From Azorhizobium sp943371865 (lineage in GTDB: Bacteria; Pseudomonadota; Alphaproteobacteria; Rhizobiales; Xanthobacteraceae), in NCBI RefSeq assembly GCF_943371865.1, contig NZ_CALRWL010000002.1, positions 274,981-338,980 of the forward strand: a DNA stretch of 64,000 nt, given 5' to 3'. The position numbers and the translations under genes were made by a program. Positions 9,172 through 17,933 of this stretch are shown here, piece by piece (within the stretch, counting starts at the first letter, position 1; each line of letters begins with the position of its first letter). The notes under the pieces were generated by a model. The model was not told the DNA's origin and ran no database searches. It worked only from the letters and a program-made list of their open reading frames with translations.

Positions 9172-9404
9172 CGGTTTCAGAGGATGGCGCGGTCATTCGC
9201 CTTCAGGGGCAATGCCGGGTTGAGGATGCGGAAGTGGTGACGGCTCTGCTGCTCAACCGCAGCGAGCCGCTGGTGGACCTGTCCGGTTGCGAGAGCATGC
9301 ATGCGGCGGTCTTTCAGGTGCTATTGGCGTTTCGACCGAGAATCGTGGGCAAGCCGGAGAACGCCTTCATTCGCGACAGGCTCCTGCCCGCTTTGGCGGG
9401 ATAG
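9168..9404 (+). CDS. Small STAS-like protein in che operon
   Basis: A 78-residue protein starting at a GTG that overlaps the cheA stop by 4 nt. The sequence has a beta strand (AVIRLQGQC), a helix and a VDLSGCESMHAAVFQVL stretch that resembles the STAS fold strand and helix around the phosphorylatable Ser of anti-sigma-antagonist-like proteins. It is shorter than a standard STAS domain, so it may be a minimal version. Small STAS-like proteins do occur in chemosensory clusters, where they may act as scaffolds or switch components. Coupling to cheA and cheY supports a role in the same pathway, but the function is inferred. Confidence 0.6.
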   Translation: MTVSEDGAVIRLQGQCRVEDAEVVTALLLNRSEPLVDLSGCESMHAAVFQVLLAFRPRIVGKPENAFIRDRLLPALAG

Positions 9405-9469
9405 GATCTGTCGGCCGGATTTGGACGACGGCATCAGTTGGCCCCAGGCGGGCCGGGAGAGAGGAAGTA

Positions 9470-9853
9470 ATGGGAACCACAGTTCTCATCGTGGATGACA
9501 GCAAGCTGGCCAGGATCGTGCTGCGCAAGGCCATCACGGCCTTGCAGCCGGAGTGGGGGACGGTCGAGGCGAGCAATGCCGATGAGGCCGTCGCGGCCAT
9601 GGACGCCCACACTGTGGACGTGGCCGTGATCGACTACAACATGCCGGGGCGCGACGGACTTGCGCTGGCGGAAGAACTGCGCCAGCGGTTCCCCGCCATG
9701 CCGATCGCCGTTGCGACCGCGAACATCCAGGACGAGATCATCGCCCGGGCGCGTGCCGCGAAAGCGACCTTCATTCCCAAGCCGGTGACCGAGGACGGCA
9801 TGCGCGGCTTCCTGTCCGGCGCCGCGCTCCGCTTGAGATCGCCGGCCACATGA
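9470..9853 (+). CDS. cheY: Single-domain response regulator CheY
   Basis: A 127-residue stand-alone receiver. It contains the acidic pair in LIVDDSK, phosphoacceptor D55 in VIDYNMPG, a conserved Thr/Ala switch region (VATANIQ) and K104 in IPKPVT. The ATG at 9470 is chosen because GAGAGGAAG is well placed as a ribosome binding site and because the domain begins there; an upstream extension would not match the family. It should carry CheA phosphate to an output, classically the flagellar switch, though no flagellar genes are present in the window. The following CheC overlaps its stop and is the expected phosphatase. Confidence 0.92.
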   Translation: MGTTVLIVDDSKLARIVLRKAITALQPEWGTVEASNADEAVAAMDAHTVDVAVIDYNMPGRDGLALAEELRQRFPAMPIAVATANIQDEIIARARAAKATFIPKPVTEDGMRGFLSGAALRLRSPAT

Positions 9854-10485
9854 GCACCGCAGAGATGCTCGATGAACTGGAGCGTGATGCTCTGACCGAG
9901 TTGGTGAACATCGGGGTCAGCCGGGCCGCGGCCAATTTGCGCAAGATGGTCGGAGAGCAGGTCCTGCTCTCCGTGCCTGCGGTCGAGGTCATGGCCCGCG
10001 ACGTGGCTGCGACCATGCTCGGGGAACGCGAGAGCGGCGAACTGGTGGCGGTGCGGCAGGACTTCGAAGGCGTGTTTTCCGGTCGGGCATTGCTGATCTT
10101 TCCGCAGTCCAACAGCATGGCCTTGGTCCATGCTGTGACGGGCGGCACGCTGTCTGCCGATGAAGCCGCAAAAATGGAGCACGAGGCGCTGGCCGAGACC
10201 GGCAATGTCGTCCTGAACAGTTGCCTGGCGACCATGGCCAACATGCTGAAGCGGCCCCTGACCATGTCGCTGCCGGAGGTCATGCGCGGTGATGGATCGC
10301 AGCTTCTCAGCGTCATGCCTGCGGAGAAGGACGGCGGCATTGTCCTGTTTCTGTATATCAACTTCGCCATCAACGATCATAATATTCGCGGCTACATTGC
10401 GATGCTGATGGATATTCCCTCGCTTCAGGCGCTTAAGGTCCTGATCGCGGATTTCATCGAGCGCGTGGTCGGAGGCGCGGGGTAA
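9850..10485 (+). CDS. cheC: CheC-family CheY-P phosphatase
   Basis: A 211-residue protein of the CheC/CheX/FliY phosphatase family. Two copies of the catalytic pattern D/S-x3-E-x2-N are visible: D13-E17-N20 in DALTELVN, and E116/N119 in EALAETGN. CheC enzymes hydrolyse CheY-phosphate. The first site is canonical; the second has Glu at the usual Asp/Ser position. No CheD partner is encoded nearby, although CheC is often stimulated by CheD, so regulation here may differ. The start overlaps the cheY stop, so the two proteins are likely made together. Confidence 0.85.
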   Translation: MSTAEMLDELERDALTELVNIGVSRAAANLRKMVGEQVLLSVPAVEVMARDVAATMLGERESGELVAVRQDFEGVFSGRALLIFPQSNSMALVHAVTGGTLSADEAAKMEHEALAETGNVVLNSCLATMANMLKRPLTMSLPEVMRGDGSQLLSVMPAEKDGGIVLFLYINFAINDHNIRGYIAMLMDIPSLQALKVLIADFIERVVGGAG

Positions 10486-10528
10486 GCATGGGCAGCACAA
10501 TGGCCAAGCCGAGCGGTGCATTCCGGCC

Positions 10529-13285
10529 ATGACTGGCAGCACGCCGTCGCATCTCCATCCGGTCACGCCGAACCTCGCGGATGTCCGCGCGCTCGCCGGC
10601 CCGCTGTTTGATGCGTTGGCCACGTCGGGAACGGCGATCACCGTGACCAATCCGCGCCTCGACGACGATCCCATCATCTATGTGAATGCGGCGTTCGAGA
10701 GCCTGACCGGCTATGCCGCCAACGACGTCATCGGCAGGAACTGCCGCTTGCTCCAGGCGGCCGCGACCAGCCGGGATACCGTATCCAGGATTGCGGCGGC
10801 GTTGCGCGACACCGGCGTCATAACGCTCGATCTGCTCAACCAGCGGCGGGACGGGACACCGTTCTGGAACCGCCTGAGCATCACGACGATCCCCGATTCC
10901 TCGGGCGCCCCGGCCTATCGATTTGCGACCCAACTGGATGTCAGCGGCGAGTATGCCGACGCCACGCTTGCCGAACAGCTTGAGCTGAACAGGCTGAAGT
11001 TGGTCGAGGTGCGGGAGCGGCTTCGAATTGCCCAAGCGATCTCGGGCGCCGCCGGTGCTTGGGAATGGGACATCGAGGCCGACCGGCTCGTCGGCGACGT
11101 TCGCTTCGCCAGCCTTTACGGGCTGGACCCGGCTGCGGCCGCCAAGGGGCTGCCGACGGCCACGTTCTTTGCGCCGGTGCTGGACGAAGATCGCATGCGG
11201 CTGCGGATCGCGGTGGCGGGTGCGCTAAACGGAGCCGAGGTCTTCGCGCGGGAATATCGTGTGGTCGTGGACGGTGTCATTCACTGGGTTTCGGCGCGGG
11301 GACGCATCCAGTTCGACAGCGATGATCGACCGGTCCGCTTCTCCGGCGTCCTCGCGGACATCACCGACCAGAAACGGGTCGAGGAGCGGCTTCGGGTTGC
11401 CCAGACGGCGGGGGGCGTCGGCTCGTTCGAATACCTCAGCGGCTATGGAACGGCCGAGGTGTCCGAGCAGTTCTGCCGCCTTCTGGGGCTTCATCCTGCC
11501 AGCAGCCTTCCGGTGCGGACGATCAACGGCCTGGTGGATGCGAACGACCCGCCGCTCATCGAACTCCGGGAAGGCCATCATCCCATCGGGCCCTCTTTCC
11601 AGGAATTCCGCATCCGGCGCGCGGACACCCAAGAGGAACGCTGGCTCGCGTCGCGGGGTGAATATCGGCGCGGCGAGGCCGGCGGCATCCGCTTCACCGG
11701 TGTCGTGTACGATATCACCTCCATCAAGCGGTCCGAGGCGCAGTTGCGGCTTCTCGCCGATACCCTGGAGTTGCGCGTTGCCGAACGCACCGAAGAGCGC
11801 GATCGGGTCTGGAATCTGTCGCGAGACCTGTTGAACGTCATTGGACGCGATGGCGTGTTTCGCGCTGTGAACCCGGCGTGGCAGAGCCTGCTCGGCTACG
11901 AGGAGGGCGATTTGATCGGGCGGTCGGTGTTTGATCTGATCCATCCGGACGATCAGCAGGCCGCGCGGGAAAAGATGAGTGCGCTGGCGCAGGGCGAGGC
12001 CATTTCCGATTTCGACTGCCGCATGCGGGCAAGGGACGGCGCCTATCGCGGAATAAACTGGGCCGGCATGCCGGAGGGCGACACGATCTATGGCATTGGC
12101 CGTGATCTCACCCAGAGAAAAATTTTGGAAGAGCAGCTTCGCCAGAGCCAGAAGATGGAGGCCGTGGGCCAACTGACCGGCGGTTTGGCGCATGATTTCA
12201 ACAATATGCTCACGGGCATCCTGGGGGCGATCGACATGGTCCGCCGGCGCATCGCCGATGGGCGCCTTGGCGAAGTCGATCTGTTTCTGGATGCCGCGAT
12301 GCAGTCCGGGCAGCGTGCTGCCGCCTTGACCCATCGCCTGCTCGCATTTGCCCGGCGTCAGACCCTCGACAGCCGACCGCTGGATGTCCAGGCGCTCGCG
12401 ACGTCGATGGCGGAGCTGTTGCGGCGGACACTCGGCGAGCAGGTGCGGCTTCACATCGACATGCCGGAGAACCTCTGGACCGCCCTTGCGGACGACAGCC
12501 AGCTCGAAAGCGCAATCCTCAACCTGGCCATCAATGCCCGGGATGCCATGCCTCACGGGGGAGATCTGCGGATCTCGAGCCGCAATGTTCGTCTGTCGGA
12601 GCGCGATCTGAAGGATAGCGCGTTTGCCCGCGCGGGGGATTATGTGGAGATCAGCGTCTCCGATACCGGCCTTGGGATCTCCTCGGATGTGCTGACACGG
12701 GTGTTCGATCCCTTCTTCACCACCAAGCCCCTTGGACAGGGCACCGGACTGGGCCTGTCCATGGTCTATGGGTTTGTCCAGCAGTCCCACGGCCACGTCA
12801 GCATCGAGAGCACCGAGGGACGTGGAACGACCATAAGGCTCTGCCTGCCGCGGTTCATCGGGAGTGTTCAAGAAGCCGTACCGCCGGTCACCGGCGCGGC
12901 CGTTTCGGGAAGCGGAGAGACGGTCCTCGTCATTGAGGACGATGTGGCGGTGCGTCTGCTCGTGATCCAGGTGCTGGACGAACTGGGCTACGCGGCGATC
13001 GAGACAGCCGACGGTCGCGAGGCGGTGCCCATCCTGGAATCCGGCAGGGACATCGACCTGATGATCAGTGACGTGGGACTTCCGGGCCTGAACGGGCGTC
13101 AGCTCGCGGAAATCGCCCGCAAGACCCGCCCCGCGCTGCCGATCCTTTTCATGACCGGTTACGCCATGGAAGCTCTGGATCAGAGCCGCTTTCTGGATCA
13201 AGGCATGGAGATGATCACCAAGCCATTCTCCATCGACGAGTTCGGCCGCCGGATCCGGGCGATCATGGGGCGGGGCGCCGGCTAG
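10529..13285 (+). CDS. LOV-domain (blue-light) hybrid histidine kinase
   Basis: A 918-residue hybrid sensor kinase. Residues about 25-140 form a LOV domain: GRNCRLLQ holds the photoactive C72, and flavin-contact N71, Q76, N104, N114 and Q135 are all present, so blue-light adduct chemistry is expected. Two or three PAS domains follow (about 165-290, 290-410 and 430-535), then a HisKA domain with H555 in LAHDFNNML, an HATPase_c domain (DTGLGIS, GTGLGLS) and a C-terminal receiver with D848 (MISDVGLPG). No transmembrane segments were seen. It starts 43 nt after cheC on the same strand and is probably the last gene of the che operon. A light-independent PAS role is possible if flavin is not bound. 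Confidence 0.92.
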   Translation: MTGSTPSHLHPVTPNLADVRALAGPLFDALATSGTAITVTNPRLDDDPIIYVNAAFESLTGYAANDVIGRNCRLLQAAATSRDTVSRIAAALRDTGVITLDLLNQRRDGTPFWNRLSITTIPDSSGAPAYRFATQLDVSGEYADATLAEQLELNRLKLVEVRERLRIAQAISGAAGAWEWDIEADRLVGDVRFASLYGLDPAAAAKGLPTATFFAPVLDEDRMRLRIAVAGALNGAEVFAREYRVVVDGVIHWVSARGRIQFDSDDRPVRFSGVLADITDQKRVEERLRVAQTAGGVGSFEYLSGYGTAEVSEQFCRLLGLHPASSLPVRTINGLVDANDPPLIELREGHHPIGPSFQEFRIRRADTQEERWLASRGEYRRGEAGGIRFTGVVYDITSIKRSEAQLRLLADTLELRVAERTEERDRVWNLSRDLLNVIGRDGVFRAVNPAWQSLLGYEEGDLIGRSVFDLIHPDDQQAAREKMSALAQGEAISDFDCRMRARDGAYRGINWAGMPEGDTIYGIGRDLTQRKILEEQLRQSQKMEAVGQLTGGLAHDFNNMLTGILGAIDMVRRRIADGRLGEVDLFLDAAMQSGQRAAALTHRLLAFARRQTLDSRPLDVQALATSMAELLRRTLGEQVRLHIDMPENLWTALADDSQLESAILNLAINARDAMPHGGDLRISSRNVRLSERDLKDSAFARAGDYVEISVSDTGLGISSDVLTRVFDPFFTTKPLGQGTGLGLSMVYGFVQQSHGHVSIESTEGRGTTIRLCLPRFIGSVQEAVPPVTGAAVSGSGETVLVIEDDVAVRLLVIQVLDELGYAAIETADGREAVPILESGRDIDLMISDVGLPGLNGRQLAEIARKTRPALPILFMTGYAMEALDQSRFLDQGMEMITKPFSIDEFGRRIRAIMGRGAG

Positions 13286-13387
13286 AGCATCTCCCCGTTC
13301 CTTCGAAAAGCTGAAATTCTCGATCTATCTGTTTTATCGCGTGTTCTTGACGCGAGCCGGGATCCGCTTCGCTCGAGAACGCTCCAG
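13284..13387. repeat. Dispersed palindromic repeat typical of Hyphomicrobiales
   Basis: About 104 nt directly after the kinase stop resemble an intergenic repeat common in this order: an end beginning GAGCATCTCC, a central TGTTTTATCGCGTG and an end with CGGGATCCGCTTCGCTCGAG. The segment is non-coding and partly self-complementary. Recognition is from memory of the sequence type, and no second copy was seen in the window. It separates two convergent transcripts and may also act as a terminator. Confidence 0.5.
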
Positions 13388-13444
13388 GCTGCGTGTGGGG
13401 GACGTGGCCTGCGGGTAAGCCTTCTGGCGATGGCGGACGCGCGG

Positions 13445-15352
13445 CTACGCTTCTTTGCGGATCGGAACGGGCGCGGGGGCTGGATGGGCATCCGCCACGG
13501 CGTGATCGGGCGCCAGAAGCCGCGCGGAGTTCATGAGAAATGCCAGTTCCGATCCCACATGGATGACCGCGGCCAGCAGCGGGTTGAGATAGCCAAAGGC
13601 GGCAAGTCCGATCCCCACGGCGTCCACCAGCAAGGTGCCGGAGAAGTTCTGCCAGATGATGGCGCGGGTCTTGCGCGCGATCCGCAGGGTTTCCACCAGC
13701 TTGAACAGATCATTGCCGATCAGCACGATATCGGCGCTCTCCTGGGCGATGTCGGTGCCTGAGCCCATGGCGATGCCCAGGTTGGCCGCGGTGAGCGCGG
13801 GGGCATCATTGACCCCGTCACCCACCATGGCGACGATGCGACCCTCGGCGACCAGCGCCCGGACGCGCGCCAGCTTGTCCTCCGGCAGCATGTCGGCGAC
13901 CACGTCGCCAATGCCGAGGGTGCGGGCCACATGCCGGGCCACCGCCTGGGTATCGCCGGTGAGCAGCACCGTCCGCATTCCCATGGCGTGCAGCGCGGCC
14001 ATGGCCGCACGTGCCTCCGGGCGCAACGGATCGGCGACAATGATCTGGCCCGCATAGCGTCCGTCCGCCGCCACCACGATGTCGGACCCCACATGATCCT
14101 CGGTTCGGGCCGGAGCGGTGATCCCGGCGTCGGACAACAGCTTGCGATTGCCCACCAGCACCGTCCGGCCTTCCACGGAGGCGGTGATGCCGCGGGCGAC
14201 GGTGTAATGAAAGGCATCGGTCTCGGGCAGCACGAGCCCCCGTCGTTCGGCTTCCTCCACCACGGCCCGGCCGAGCGGGTGCTCCGAGCGCAGCTCCGCC
14301 GCAGCCGCCAGCCGCAGCACGTCCGCCGGCTCCACCCCGTCGGCGCATTCGAGCGCGGTGACCCGCGGTTCGCCCATGGTGAGGGTGCCGGTCTTGTCCA
14401 GGACCACGGTATCCACCCGGCCCAGGGTCTCCAGATGGATGCCACCCTTGATGATGGACCCCAGTTTCGCCGCCCGGCCGATGCCGCCAAGGATCGCCAG
14501 CGGCGTCCCGGCGGCGATGCCGCAGGCGCCGGCGACGATGATGACCGAGATGGTATCGCGGATGTTCTGGGTCAGCAGATAGGTGAGAACGGCCGCCCCG
14601 AAGGCCACATAGACCAGATATCCGGCCAGGCGATCCGCCAGTTTCTGCACCGGCGCCCGGGTCTGTTCGGCCGCCTCGACCGCATCAATGATGCGGCCAT
14701 AGCTGGTATCGCGCCCCACCCGCTCAACGCGAATTTCCAGAACCCCCATCTGGTTGATGGAGCCGGCGAACACGGGGGCTCCCTCCGCCTTTTCCGCCGG
14801 CATGGATTCCCCGGTGATCCGTGACTGATCCACATAAGAGTGACCGCCGACCACCGCCCCATCCACGGGCACCTTCTCCCCAGGGCTCACCAGCACCAGA
14901 TCGCCCGCCACCACCTGCTCCAGCGGCAATATGGCGATGTCTCCGTCGCGCCGCACGTGCGCGGTCTTGGGGACGAAATCCACCAGATCGCGGATGGCGC
15001 TGCGGCCGCGCGCGACGGTGAGATGCTCCAGTTCCTCCGCCACCAGAACGAACACGGTGACCACCAGGGCGGTAAAGATCTCAGCGATGGCGGCGGCGGC
15101 GAGGATCGCGATGGTCATGGACAGTTCCATGGTCATCCGGCGGGCCAGTAAATTCAGCGCCGCCTCGCGAAAAATCGGCCACGCGGCAAAAAGCAGAGCG
15201 AGAAGGCCGACGACGCTGACGGCGGCGACCGGCTCGTACACCTTGAACCAAACCAGTGCGGCGCCGATCACCGCGACCGCAATTCGCAACAGTGCCAAGT
15301 GTCCAAAGGGAGGCTGATCGTGGACGGAGTCGTGCGGTGCGGTCGGCGGCAC
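13445..15352 (-). CDS. P1B-type heavy-metal translocating P-type ATPase with atypical ACG motif
   Basis: A 635-residue P-type ATPase. The actuator TGES is at 180-183, phosphorylation D319 lies in DKTGTLT, the SEHPLG motif marks the P1B nucleotide domain, and GDGVNDAPAL is present. There is no N-terminal metal-binding domain. The membrane motif that is usually CPC or similar reads GACGIAAGTP (C277 followed by Gly), so metal specificity cannot be inferred from standard classes. It stands alone on the minus strand, and a degenerate FNR/FixK-like site lies about 80 nt upstream of the start. KdpB is unlikely because no kdpA/C genes are present. Confidence 0.88.
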   Translation of the reverse strand: MPPTAPHDSVHDQPPFGHLALLRIAVAVIGAALVWFKVYEPVAAVSVVGLLALLFAAWPIFREAALNLLARRMTMELSMTIAILAAAAIAEIFTALVVTVFVLVAEELEHLTVARGRSAIRDLVDFVPKTAHVRRDGDIAILPLEQVVAGDLVLVSPGEKVPVDGAVVGGHSYVDQSRITGESMPAEKAEGAPVFAGSINQMGVLEIRVERVGRDTSYGRIIDAVEAAEQTRAPVQKLADRLAGYLVYVAFGAAVLTYLLTQNIRDTISVIIVAGACGIAAGTPLAILGGIGRAAKLGSIIKGGIHLETLGRVDTVVLDKTGTLTMGEPRVTALECADGVEPADVLRLAAAAELRSEHPLGRAVVEEAERRGLVLPETDAFHYTVARGITASVEGRTVLVGNRKLLSDAGITAPARTEDHVGSDIVVAADGRYAGQIIVADPLRPEARAAMAALHAMGMRTVLLTGDTQAVARHVARTLGIGDVVADMLPEDKLARVRALVAEGRIVAMVGDGVNDAPALTAANLGIAMGSGTDIAQESADIVLIGNDLFKLVETLRIARKTRAIIWQNFSGTLLVDAVGIGLAAFGYLNPLLAAVIHVGSELAFLMNSARLLAPDHAVADAHPAPAPVPIRKEA

Positions 15353-15726
15353 GGTGGCCTCCAGTGCCTGTTGAAATCTGGCCGGTTCCAGTGCTCCGAC
15401 CCTATTCCGATCCCGAGCGCCAGACCTTAGTTTAGATCAATTCCAGAAAATGATCTATCGGACGGACGGTTCAATGGCTGTCTCCTTTGCGCCCTCGATG
15501 CGCCAGGCTCCGCTCTGGGATGTCACGCGGGCGGGAGATGTCGCCTTGAGGCCTACGGCGAGAGGCCGGGGCGCGGACACCATCCGCCAGATGCGACACG
15601 GCAGGCTGACGTGTGCCGGCAACGCTGCCGCCGTTTGCCAAGCCGACTTGGCGCGCAAAATGCGTACGACGTCCGTGACCGCAGCCTTGGCGGATTTCCG
15701 ACGTTGTCGCACAGCAGGAGCGTATC
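15353..15726. other. Intergenic region between divergent genes
   Basis: This 374-nt stretch separates the metal ATPase (minus) from the next + gene. Apart from the FNR-like site near the ATPase end and the ribosome binding site of the gene at 15727, no convincing coding sequence was seen; the open frames crossing it lack a start with a binding site. Confidence 0.5.
15427..15440 (-). promoter_or_regulatory. Degenerate FNR/FixK-like box
   Basis: TTAGTTTAGATCAA matches the FNR/FixK consensus TTGATCTAGATCAA at 11 of 14 positions, with one perfect half-site (ATCAA). It lies 75 nt upstream of the P-type ATPase start. Oxygen-responsive control of such ATPases is known in rhizobia, but the match is partial. 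Confidence 0.3.
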
Positions 15727-16191
15727 GTGCCCTCATTGCAAGAAGTCTGTACCGTTGTTGCATTGGCACCCACAAAGCCCACCGGACTGGCGGACCTGGG
15801 CGTGCCCTTGGTCGCGTCCAGCGTGGTCAAGAAGGGGCGCGCCCATGAATTCGCGCAGCTAACGGCAGATGGCACGATCGGCCGCCGCTTCCAGGATCTT
15901 CGGATCGTCGGGATCCATACACTGGAGGGCGGGGCGCCATCGGCGAAAGTGTTCGTGCAGTTCGAGGTGTTCGGCGACAATACCGCGGTGCTCGCCGACG
16001 GAAGCGGCTTCGGAGCGGTTCTCCATGCGGGAGGGCAGCAGTTGATGCGCCTGTCGTCGAGCAGCCTGTTCCTGCCCTATGCCAATTTCTGGTATCCGAA
16101 CCGCTTCGTGTTCGACGTGCCGACGGCCGTTATCGATCAGGTGGATCGTCTCGATTTCATCGCGACCGCAGAAGACGTTCGCAGTCTTTAG
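15727..16191 (+). CDS. Hypothetical protein
   Basis: A 154-residue protein of unknown function. It starts at a GTG preceded by AGGAG five nucleotides upstream, a strong ribosome binding site in this window. The sequence is mixed alpha/beta with no signal peptide or membrane helix. Short strands such as SAKVFVQFEVFG and an aromatic FLPYANFWYPNRFVF segment suggest a compact globular domain. No family was recognised. It is followed after 174 nt by two further unknown genes on the same strand. Confidence 0.6.
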   Translation: MPSLQEVCTVVALAPTKPTGLADLGVPLVASSVVKKGRAHEFAQLTADGTIGRRFQDLRIVGIHTLEGGAPSAKVFVQFEVFGDNTAVLADGSGFGAVLHAGGQQLMRLSSSSLFLPYANFWYPNRFVFDVPTAVIDQVDRLDFIATAEDVRSL

Positions 16192-16365
16192 AGCGGCGAC
16201 CGATCGAGCACGGGGCTATCATTTGCTGACGGCAAGCTCGCAGACCCCGTGGCATGGAGGTTGCCTGTTCTCAATCGAAGGTGCGTTCGACGTCTCTGCG
16301 GGCGGGAGAGGGGCAGAAAAGGTGAACCGGGGCGCTAGACCATGTGTCCATGACGGCGTTGTGCC

Positions 16366-17217
16366 ATGAGCCTCGACGTGGCGCGGCTCGGCAAGCTGCT
16401 GTCCCTCGCCGGCAGCGAGAATGAGGGCGAGGCGACCGCAGCCATCCGCAAGCTCAAGGCCGCGCTGTCGTCCGAAGGCCTGAGCTTTACCGATCTCGGC
16501 CAGAGGCTCATCGGCCAGGCGGGACAGCGCGCCGATGGGGGACAGCGTCCCCACGCTCCCGCGCCAGAACCCCATCGCTTTACCGACGCCGACGGTGTGG
16601 TGTGGCCCAGCCGGGAGGCTTACGAAAGGTACCAAGCGGCGGCGGCGACGCGCCGGGAAAGCGACTGGCGCCGGACCGAGGCGGAGCGGGCGGCGGTGAT
16701 CGCCCGATACGGATCGCGCGAAGCTGCGTTGGATCGCAGCGCGCGCGAGCAGATCCTGCACGACGCGGTCGCGGACCTGTTGGTGCGCGCCGACCCGGAC
16801 GTCGATCCGCCGGGGCGGTGGCATGCCAGCCTCGACGGCTGGGATCGCAGTCTGCTCCACCCGTCCGCCACGGTCTTGGCCCGGATCGAGCAGGCGTACC
16901 CGCTGCCACAGACGGTGCGCCTGGCGAAAGACGAGTTCGACTATTGGAAGCAACGCTCCAACGAGATCGAGATGCTCATGGGGCGCCCGGGGGATACGCA
17001 ACTGGATCTGCCGGCGATTTGTCGCGCGCGGCGGGTTCAGGCGCTGTATGAGCGCGAACTTCCGATCCGCTCCATCGACGATCTCCACCTGCGCTTGCAG
17101 GTCTCGGTCAACCCCGAATGGGCCGACGAGACCGGCGAGGCGCTTCCGCTAATCCTTGAAGCCTTCGAGGCGCTGATTATCGCCCCCGCCACGGTCGCCG
17201 AGCCGCCGGGGACGTGA
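16366..17217 (+). CDS. Hypothetical protein with DUF2786-like N-terminus
   Basis: A 283-residue protein. The first 50 residues (LGKLLSLAGSENEGEATAA and the following helix) resemble the DUF2786 pattern of a short helical domain in phage- and plasmid-related proteins. The middle contains W/Y-rich helices (GVVWPSREAYERYQ) and the remainder is acidic and helical. No catalytic motif is evident. The ATG at 16366 has only a weak ribosome binding site. The reading frame has normal codon bias for the region, which supports a real gene, but no function can be assigned. Confidence 0.6.
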   Translation: MSLDVARLGKLLSLAGSENEGEATAAIRKLKAALSSEGLSFTDLGQRLIGQAGQRADGGQRPHAPAPEPHRFTDADGVVWPSREAYERYQAAAATRRESDWRRTEAERAAVIARYGSREAALDRSAREQILHDAVADLLVRADPDVDPPGRWHASLDGWDRSLLHPSATVLARIEQAYPLPQTVRLAKDEFDYWKQRSNEIEMLMGRPGDTQLDLPAICRARRVQALYERELPIRSIDDLHLRLQVSVNPEWADETGEALPLILEAFEALIIAPATVAEPPGT

Positions 17218-17302
17218 CGGGGCCCCATGGGCGCGCGCCGCAGTCCATCGCACGGCAACACTTTGATGCGCGGCGCAAGCCGCCCGAACCCGGCAGGGGT
17301 CC

Positions 17303-17608
17303 ATGACCTATCCAAACGTCAAACGCGTGTCGCACCGGATGCTCGGCCACATGCTGCGGATGACGTTGAGCGAGCAACTGGTGCTCGATCTGACGCTGGA
17401 GGAGGGCCGGACCTTGTCGCGCGCCTTCACCGCTGTCGCCCATGACTGGCGGCGGTCGGATCTGGTCTATCTGAGCCCGGTTGGAAGCGACGCGGATTTC
17501 ACCGCCGCCGTGACGCAGGATGGTCTTGATGTGGCGACGCCGGCGGGCCGTCACCATCTGGATTGGAACGATGTGACCGAACTCGCCGAGCGCCTGGCGG
17601 TGGAGTAG
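17303..17608 (+). CDS. Small hypothetical protein
   Basis: A 101-residue protein of unknown function, starting at an ATG 85 nt after the preceding gene. It looks soluble, with a predicted helix (SEQLVLDLTLEEGRTLSRAF) followed by strands and ending in an acidic helix. Same strand and close spacing suggest co-transcription with the two upstream unknowns. No motif was recognised and no membrane segment is present. Confidence 0.5.
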   Translation: MTYPNVKRVSHRMLGHMLRMTLSEQLVLDLTLEEGRTLSRAFTAVAHDWRRSDLVYLSPVGSDADFTAAVTQDGLDVATPAGRHHLDWNDVTELAERLAVE

Positions 17609-17677
17609 GGGATCGGTCCGAGCCTGTGCGCGCGCGTCCGAGCCGGTGCGCATGTCCGAGCCCGAAGCCGCACGTCC

Positions 17678-17881
17678 TCATCCCGCCAGCGTGCCGTGCG
17701 TCGCCGCCGTGGCGGTCAGCAACTCGACCTTCTGCGTGATCGAGAGCCACGCGTCATAGGCCTCGATCTTTCCGCAGATGTCGAAGCTGTGGGCCATCTC
17801 CGCCGCGAAGGCCACGCCGTCGCCCCCATACTGCTCGGCAATGATCCAGGCCGTTTGCCACAAATCGATTTCTGTCGCCAT
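17678..17881 (-). CDS. Small hypothetical protein downstream of the reductase
   Basis: A 67-residue, mostly helical protein with an acidic, Trp-containing N-terminus (TEIDLWQTAWIIAEQYG) and no membrane segment. It begins 52 nt after the end of the flavin/iron-sulfur reductase on the same strand, with GAGAGAG as a possible ribosome binding site, so it is probably in the same transcript. No family was assigned with confidence. It may be an accessory of the reductase or simply co-transcribed. Confidence 0.5.
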   Translation of the reverse strand: MATEIDLWQTAWIIAEQYGGDGVAFAAEMAHSFDICGKIEAYDAWLSITQKVELLTATAATHGTLAG

Positions 17882-17933
17882 GGCGGCTCTCTCTCGCTCG
17901 CGCGCCGGTGCGGCGCCGGCCGGTCCCCCGTGG

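Noticed and set aside
13445..15352. Possible KdpB potassium pump
   Set aside because: No kdpA, kdpC or kdpDE genes nearby, and the SEHPLG motif and lack of KdpB features favour a P1B metal ATPase.
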